DNA of 10,606 nucleotides from Legionella_A sp963772805 (GTDB lineage Bacteria > Pseudomonadota > Gammaproteobacteria > Legionellales > Legionellaceae), in assembly GCA_963772805.1 (NCBI GenBank), contig CAVYYU010000006.1:1-10606 (forward strand), read 5' to 3'. Position numbers and translations under genes: made by a program. Below, piece after piece: positions 7,257 through 10,606 of this stretch. The notes under the pieces are model-generated. The model did not search any database and was not told where the DNA came from. It was given only the letters and a program-made list of their open reading frames with translations. Each line of letters opens with the position of its first letter. Position 1 is the first letter of the stretch.

Positions 7257-8395
7257 TGATGAAAAAACTTAAGGTAATGTCTGTCGTAGGTACACGGCCG
7301 GAAATCATTCGGTTGTCACGTGTTCTGGCGCGTCTGGACGAATATTGTGAACACATTCTGGTGCACACCGGGCAAAACTATGATTACGAACTGAATCAGA
7401 TTTTTTTTGATGATTTGGGTGTACGCAAACCTGATTATTTTTTGAATAGCGCGTCGAACAGCACAGGAGCAGCGCATACCATCGGGAATCTGATTATTTC
7501 CGTAGATCAGGTGCTGGAAGAGGTTAATCCTGAGGCGATGCTGGTCCTAGGAGATACCAATAGCTGTTTATCGGTGATTCCGGCCAAGCGCCGAAAGATT
7601 CCTATTTTCCATATGGAAGCTGGGAATCGGTGTTTTGATATGCGGGTGCCGGAAGAGATCAACCGGCGAATTGTCGATCACACGGCAGACATCAATCTGA
7701 CCTACAGTACCATCGCGCGGGATTACCTGTTAAGAGAAGGTTTGCCGCCCGACATGGTAATCAAGACGGGGAGTCCGATGTTTGAGGTGCTGACGCATTA
7801 TCGCCCGCGTATCGATGCCTCTGACGTCCTGACGCGTCTGGAACTGGTGGAAGGTGGCTATTTTGTGGTCAGTGCGCATCGTGAGGAAAATATCGAGTCG
7901 CCGCAGAACTTTGCCAAACTGGTTGATGTGTTGAATACGATTGCAGAGGATTATGATCTGCCGGTGATCGTCTCGACGCATCCGCGAACGCAGAAGCGGA
8001 TTGATGAGTCGAATTCCAAATTTCATCCGCAGGTGCGATTGCTGAAGCCGCTGGGTTTTCACGACTATGTGAAATTACAACTGTCGGCGCGTGCCTCACT
8101 GTCAGATAGCGGGACGATCAACGAAGAGTCATCAATCCTCAATTTTCCGGCACTTAACCTGCGTGAAGCACATGAGCGTCCTGAAGGTATGGAAGAGGCT
8201 GCCGTAATGATGGTGGGGCTTGAGGTTGAGCGCGTACGGCAAGGGCTGGCTATATTGGCGAACCAGGCACGCGGAACGGAGCGCGGCTTAAGGCAGGTGG
8301 CTGATTACAGCATGCCCAATGTGTCCGACAAGGTGGTGCGTATCATTCACAGTTATACGGATTATGTGAACCGTGTGGTGTGGAAGAAGCTGTAA
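7256..8395 (+). CDS. fnlC: UDP-L-FucNAc-forming 2-epimerase (CapG/WbjD/FnlC type)
   Basis: Last enzyme of the cassette: it epimerises C2 of UDP-N-acetyl-6-deoxy-L-talosamine to give UDP-N-acetyl-L-fucosamine. It belongs to the WecB-like non-hydrolysing 2-epimerase superfamily (GT-B fold, 379 aa). Visible blocks are V-G-T-R-P-E-I (11-17), H-T-G-Q-N-Y-D (37-43), L-G-D-T-N (98-102), H-M-E-A-G-N-R (119-125), V-P-E-E-I-N-R (131-137), S-A-H-R-E-E-N (206-212) and S-D-S-G-T-I-N-E-E (273-281). The N-R-C-F-D-M-R-V-P-E-E run after HMEAG is characteristic of the FnlC/CapG branch, whereas WecB has HVEAGLR. Residues matching the WecB catalytic set (Asp100, Glu121, Glu133 or 134, His208) are present, aligned from memory. 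Tandem ATGs at 7256 and 7259 overlap the fnlB stop; AGGG at 7248-7251 spaces better for 7259. Confidence 0.94.
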   Translation: MMKKLKVMSVVGTRPEIIRLSRVLARLDEYCEHILVHTGQNYDYELNQIFFDDLGVRKPDYFLNSASNSTGAAHTIGNLIISVDQVLEEVNPEAMLVLGDTNSCLSVIPAKRRKIPIFHMEAGNRCFDMRVPEEINRRIVDHTADINLTYSTIARDYLLREGLPPDMVIKTGSPMFEVLTHYRPRIDASDVLTRLELVEGGYFVVSAHREENIESPQNFAKLVDVLNTIAEDYDLPVIVSTHPRTQKRIDESNSKFHPQVRLLKPLGFHDYVKLQLSARASLSDSGTINEESSILNFPALNLREAHERPEGMEEAAVMMVGLEVERVRQGLAILANQARGTERGLRQVADYSMPNVSDKVVRIIHSYTDYVNRVVWKKL

Positions 8396-8417
8396 TGCCT
8401 GATTAAATGTGGTGTCC

Positions 8418-8513
8418 ATGTATGCAGATGGATACTTGCTTGATATGGCTCATGACGTAGTGGTAGGTGTCATTGTCGTAGGTGATTTGAAAAAGAGAGT
8501 TCGTGCGGACTAA
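8418..8513 (+). other. Small 31-codon open frame in the fnlC-wcaJ gap
   Basis: The 139-bp gap 8396-8534 holds an ATG-started frame of 31 codons (start M-Y-A-D-G-Y-L-L-D-M, then a V-V-V-G-V-I-V-V-G-D stretch). It ends at TAA 8511-8513 in the same reading frame as wcaJ, 21 bases before its TTG start. No convincing Shine-Dalgarno precedes it and I recognise no family. It may be a gene remnant, a leader peptide or chance. A weak -35/-10-like pair (TTGAAA 8487, TAATTT 8511, spacing 18) overlaps its end. Confidence 0.18.
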
Positions 8514-8522
8514 TTTAGTATT

Positions 8523-8529
8523 AGGGGAG
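8523..8529 (+). promoter_or_regulatory. Shine-Dalgarno deciding the TTG start of wcaJ
   Basis: AGGGGAG lies five bases before TTG 8535. It decides the start: the frame has a stop at 8511-8513 and no ATG or GTG before the conserved domain, and the nearby ATG 8530 is in another frame that closes after ten codons and abuts the site too closely. Confidence 0.7.
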
Positions 8530-8534
8530 ATGTT

Positions 8535-9941
8535 TTGGGTAGCCGTTTGCCAACAGGTTTAATTAAACAGTATAGTTCGGGTCTGTCGCTGTTGCAGCTC
8601 ACGGTAGACGCGTTGCTAATTGCCGTCTGCATGATTATTGCACTTGAGTTGCTCTCCATTGCGTTGAGTGCCGATTACCTGTTGTTAATCACGCTTGCTG
8701 TTCTGGCTTTTCTGTTTGTAGCAGAGGTGAGAGGTTTATATCAATCATGGCGTGTGAGTAGCTTGACCGAAGAATTCTGGTCGCTTAGCGTTATATGGTC
8801 TGTAGTGATAGTTTGTTTGCTGGCCTTGGGTTTTGTTCTAAAAATTTCAGCAGATTTTTCACGGCTAGTTATTGTAATTTGGTCGTTTTTGACACCTGCT
8901 GTGATGTGCTTAATGCGTGTTGTATTACGTACAAGTTTGCGTCATGCAAGAGCGCAGGGTATGAATTCGAGAACGGTTGCATTTGCGGGAGTTGGCAGTG
9001 CAACGAAAAAAATGGCTGAACACATCACACAGATGCCGTGGCTAGGTTTAAAGGTGATTGGCGCGTTTGATGATCGTGCGCAGGATAGGCTTGTAGACGG
9101 CACTGTTCCGCTGATAGGTGATGTGCAGGCATTGCTGGAGCGAGCAAAATCAGGCCAGATTGATATTGTTTACATCACTTTACCTATGCACGCTGAGCAA
9201 CGCATTATTCAAATCATTGAGGAATTGTCCGATACGACAGCTTCGGTATATTTGGTCCCTGATTTGTTTGTTTTCTCATTGTATAAGGCACGTTGGGTAA
9301 CCTTGGGCGGTATGCCCGTGGTGAGTACCTTCGAGAGCCCGTTCCACGGAACTGAGTCATGGTTGAAGCGGGTTGAGGATGTCGTGCTCGCCAGTTTAAT
9401 TCTATTGTTGATATTTCCCCTGTTGTTGCTCATTGCAGTCGGTGTTAAGCAAACGTCTTCAGGGCCAGTTATTTTCAAACAAAGGCGATATGGTTTGAAG
9501 GGAGATGTTGTTGAGGTTTGGAAATTTCGTAGCATGACGGTTTGTGATGACGGTGCTCGGGTGGAGCAAGCAAGGAAAAATGATGTACGCGTCACACCCT
9601 TGGGCGCGTTCCTGCGCCGTACCTCGTTGGATGAGTTGCCACAATTTATTAATGTGTTACAAGGTACTATGTCCATAGTCGGGCCGCGTCCTCACGCCGT
9701 ATCACATAACGAGCAGTATCGCAAATTGATACGCGGATATATGCTGCGGCATAAGGTTAAGCCGGGTATTACCGGTTGGGCGCAGGTGCATGGCTGGCGT
9801 GGAGAAACGGATACGCTCGATAAGATGCAGAAGCGCGTTGACTATGATCTGGAATACATACAGAACTGGTCTTTGTTGCTGGACATTAAAATAATTTTTA
9901 GAACTATCTTAGTCGGTTTTAGAGGGAAAAATGCGTATTAG
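8535..9941 (+). CDS. wcaJ: Undecaprenyl-phosphate glucose phosphotransferase (WcaJ type)
   Basis: Polyprenol-phosphate hexose-1-phosphate transferase that starts each repeat unit, most likely by moving glucose-1-phosphate from UDP-glucose to undecaprenyl phosphate at the inner membrane. The 468 aa length and three-part plan are standard for the WcaJ/EpsB group. There are four N-terminal membrane helices (about 20-41, 47-64, 85-103, 110-131), a central Rossmann-like domain (about 145-270), a re-entrant hydrophobic helix at 281-303 with Pro295 at its middle, and the C-terminal catalytic domain. The last has K-F-R-S-M (330-334), L-R-R-T-S-L-D-E-L-P-Q (360-370, Asp366-Glu367 dyad), V-G-P-R-P (382-386) and K-P-G-I-T-G-W-A-Q-V-H-G-W-R-G-E-T-D (409-426), ending in K-N-A-Y. 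The W-R-G-E-T-D-T-L tail favours glucose specificity over galactose (WbaP). Start TTG has a strong Shine-Dalgarno. Confidence 0.93.
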   Translation: MGSRLPTGLIKQYSSGLSLLQLTVDALLIAVCMIIALELLSIALSADYLLLITLAVLAFLFVAEVRGLYQSWRVSSLTEEFWSLSVIWSVVIVCLLALGFVLKISADFSRLVIVIWSFLTPAVMCLMRVVLRTSLRHARAQGMNSRTVAFAGVGSATKKMAEHITQMPWLGLKVIGAFDDRAQDRLVDGTVPLIGDVQALLERAKSGQIDIVYITLPMHAEQRIIQIIEELSDTTASVYLVPDLFVFSLYKARWVTLGGMPVVSTFESPFHGTESWLKRVEDVVLASLILLLIFPLLLLIAVGVKQTSSGPVIFKQRRYGLKGDVVEVWKFRSMTVCDDGARVEQARKNDVRVTPLGAFLRRTSLDELPQFINVLQGTMSIVGPRPHAVSHNEQYRKLIRGYMLRHKVKPGITGWAQVHGWRGETDTLDKMQKRVDYDLEYIQNWSLLLDIKIIFRTILVGFRGKNAY

Positions 9942-9977
9942 GAAATCAAATGATGTCGATACGGTGTGCTGCAAGCT

Positions 9978-10118
9978 GTGAGTGATATTGTTTTCGTACG
10001 CAGCCAAATGCAACTGTGGGCGTTGTTTGCGCTGATTGTTTATACGCCGCTGCCTTTGGCGAGTAATCGTAAATACAAAATTATTTATACAAAGTTGGTG
10101 TTTTTCATGTGGATTTAG
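9978..10118 (+). pseudogene. Truncated N-terminus of a second O-antigen-ligase-like protein
   Basis: Thirty-six bases after wcaJ a 46-codon frame opens (GTG 9978; GTG 9966 and ATG 10008 are alternative starts). Its first 31 codons are native-looking: M-Q-L-W-A-L-F-A-L-I-V-Y at 10008, then T-P-L-P-L-A-S-N-R. A first membrane helix ending in P-L-P-L-(G/A)-S-N-R is how many O-antigen-ligase family proteins of exopolysaccharide loci begin, usually followed by a Trp-containing second helix. Here, after S-N-R (ending 10070), the reading turns into K-Y-K-I-I-Y-T-K and stops at TAG 10116. Base composition falls at the same point, from about 25 of 50 G+C (10021-10070) to 13 of 60 (10081-10140). I read this as a gene cut by an insertion or recombination joint; the family assignment rests on a short motif. 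Confidence 0.55.
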
Positions 10119-10228
10119 TTATAAAAAATCTTCTGAAAAACTTAGTAAATAAAGGCATTATTTTACAAAATGAATGTCAAAAAGGGTTAAGTAAATATAC
10201 TACATATAAATTAAAAGGTGAAAAATAA
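10109..10228 (+). pseudogene. Short frame resembling a MurB N-terminus (tentative)
   Basis: A 39-codon frame (GTG 10109) in AT-rich DNA ends with L-S-K-Y-T-T-Y-K-L-K-G-E-K and stops at 10226-10228, three bases before the MazG-like ATG. The Y-T-T-Y-K-L-x-G run resembles the FAD-binding start of UDP-N-acetylmuramate dehydrogenase (MurB: L-x-x-Y-T-T-F-K-x-G-G), which is followed by about 250 more residues that are absent here. It could be a decayed gene fragment, a real small protein, or chance. No good Shine-Dalgarno is seen, and the frame opens only at 10073, just after the composition break. Confidence 0.28.
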
Positions 10229-10230
10229 AA

Positions 10231-10606
10231 ATGGAATTTCAACAGTATTTAATTGAGAGTGAAAGAACTCTCAAAAGTTTAGGTAAAGAACTTGATTTGT
10301 TGCATTGTGCGACTGGTTTAGTTACTGAAAGTGCTGAATTGGTAGATGCTATAAAGAAACACGTTTTTTATGGTAAGCCTTTAGATGTGGTTAATATTAA
10401 AGAGGAGATAGGGGATATTCTGTGGTATATCGCTATACCTGTTAGAATATTTGATTTAAAAATAAATACATCATTATCTAATGCTTTATATTTTAAAAAT
10501 AAAACTATTAATAAAATCAAATCAAAAGAAGGTTTGATTGATTATTTTTTGAAATTTAATAATTATGTCAATCATGCTTCATTAGAAGTTGTGAGAATAT
10601 CAAGTG
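10231..10606 (+). CDS. MazG-like nucleotide pyrophosphohydrolase, 3'-truncated by window edge
   Basis: Predicted all-alpha NTP pyrophosphohydrolase (MazG superfamily), cytoplasmic, hydrolysing NTPs or dNTPs to NMP and pyrophosphate with Mg2+. The first 125 residues are visible and the frame is open at the right edge. The metal-binding signature is present: E33-S-A-E36 and, after K-K-H-V-F-Y-G-K-P (42-50), E59-I-G-D62-I-L-W-Y. The K-H-x-F-Y-G-K-P insert is typical of the single-domain MazG-like enzymes often found in phages and genomic islands. Residues 83-125 are rich in Asn, Lys and Ile and less readable. ATG 10231 follows AAGGTG (10215-10220) with a ten-base spacing; a stop at 10219-10221 bars an earlier start. 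By direct count 102 of 376 bases are G or C (27%), far below the fnl genes, which points to separate origin. The role in this locus is unknown. Confidence 0.82.
   Translation, partial: MEFQQYLIESERTLKSLGKELDLLHCATGLVTESAELVDAIKKHVFYGKPLDVVNIKEEIGDILWYIAIPVRIFDLKINTSLSNALYFKNKTINKIKSKEGLIDYFLKFNNYVNHASLEVVRISS

Noticed and set aside
8530..8562. ATG start near the wcaJ Shine-Dalgarno
   Set aside because: The frame closes after ten codons and is not the wcaJ frame; TTG 8535 is the correct reading.
9209..9676. 155-codon frame on the - strand
   Set aside because: It is antisense to the catalytic domain of wcaJ and has no recognisable motif.

Overview
The window is an 11-gene stretch, all on the + strand, of a surface or secreted polysaccharide locus from a Gram-negative bacterium, most likely a proteobacterium. 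The initiating enzyme is a WcaJ-type polyprenyl-phosphate sugar phosphotransferase and there is an integral-membrane O-antigen ligase/polymerase-like protein, which together fit a Wzx/Wzy-dependent pathway (exopolysaccharide, capsule or O antigen). No Wzx flippase, Wza/Wzc export protein, rRNA, tRNA, CRISPR array or insertion sequence is visible. I cannot fix the genus from the sequence.

Layout. (1) Positions 1-5057 are AT-leaning and hold five assembly genes, tightly packed apart from one 141-bp gap: the 3' part of a GT10 fucosyltransferase-like gene, a GT2 glycosyltransferase, a GT4 glycosyltransferase, an O-antigen ligase/Wzy-like membrane protein and a WecG/TagA/CpsF-type (GT26) glycosyltransferase. 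A long-loop hairpin followed by seven Ts closes this block at 5031-5090. (2) Positions 5118-8395 are more GC-rich and carry a complete fnlA-fnlB-fnlC (capEFG / wbjBCD) cassette, the known route from UDP-GlcNAc to UDP-N-acetyl-L-fucosamine. (3) Positions 8535-9941 hold wcaJ, preceded by a 139-bp gap. (4) From 9942 to the right edge the locus is disrupted. The first codons of a second O-antigen-ligase-like protein are visible and break off near 10070, exactly where base composition falls from about 50% to about 24% G+C. The AT-rich DNA beyond contains a short fragment that may resemble the start of MurB and the 5' part of a MazG-like nucleotide pyrophosphohydrolase gene that runs off the window.

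How the genes work together (inference from families): WcaJ loads the first sugar, probably glucose-1-phosphate, onto undecaprenyl phosphate. The GT26, GT4, GT2 and GT10 enzymes extend and decorate the repeat unit at the cytoplasmic face. FnlABC supply UDP-L-FucNAc as one of the donors. The Wzy-like protein polymerises or transfers the flipped units in the periplasm. The GT10 gene suggests an L-fucose-type branch, but GDP-fucose genes are not in view.

The parts most worth a second look are the truncated ligase and composition break at the right end, the modular boundary at about 5058-5117, and the pairing of a GT10 enzyme with an L-FucNAc pathway.
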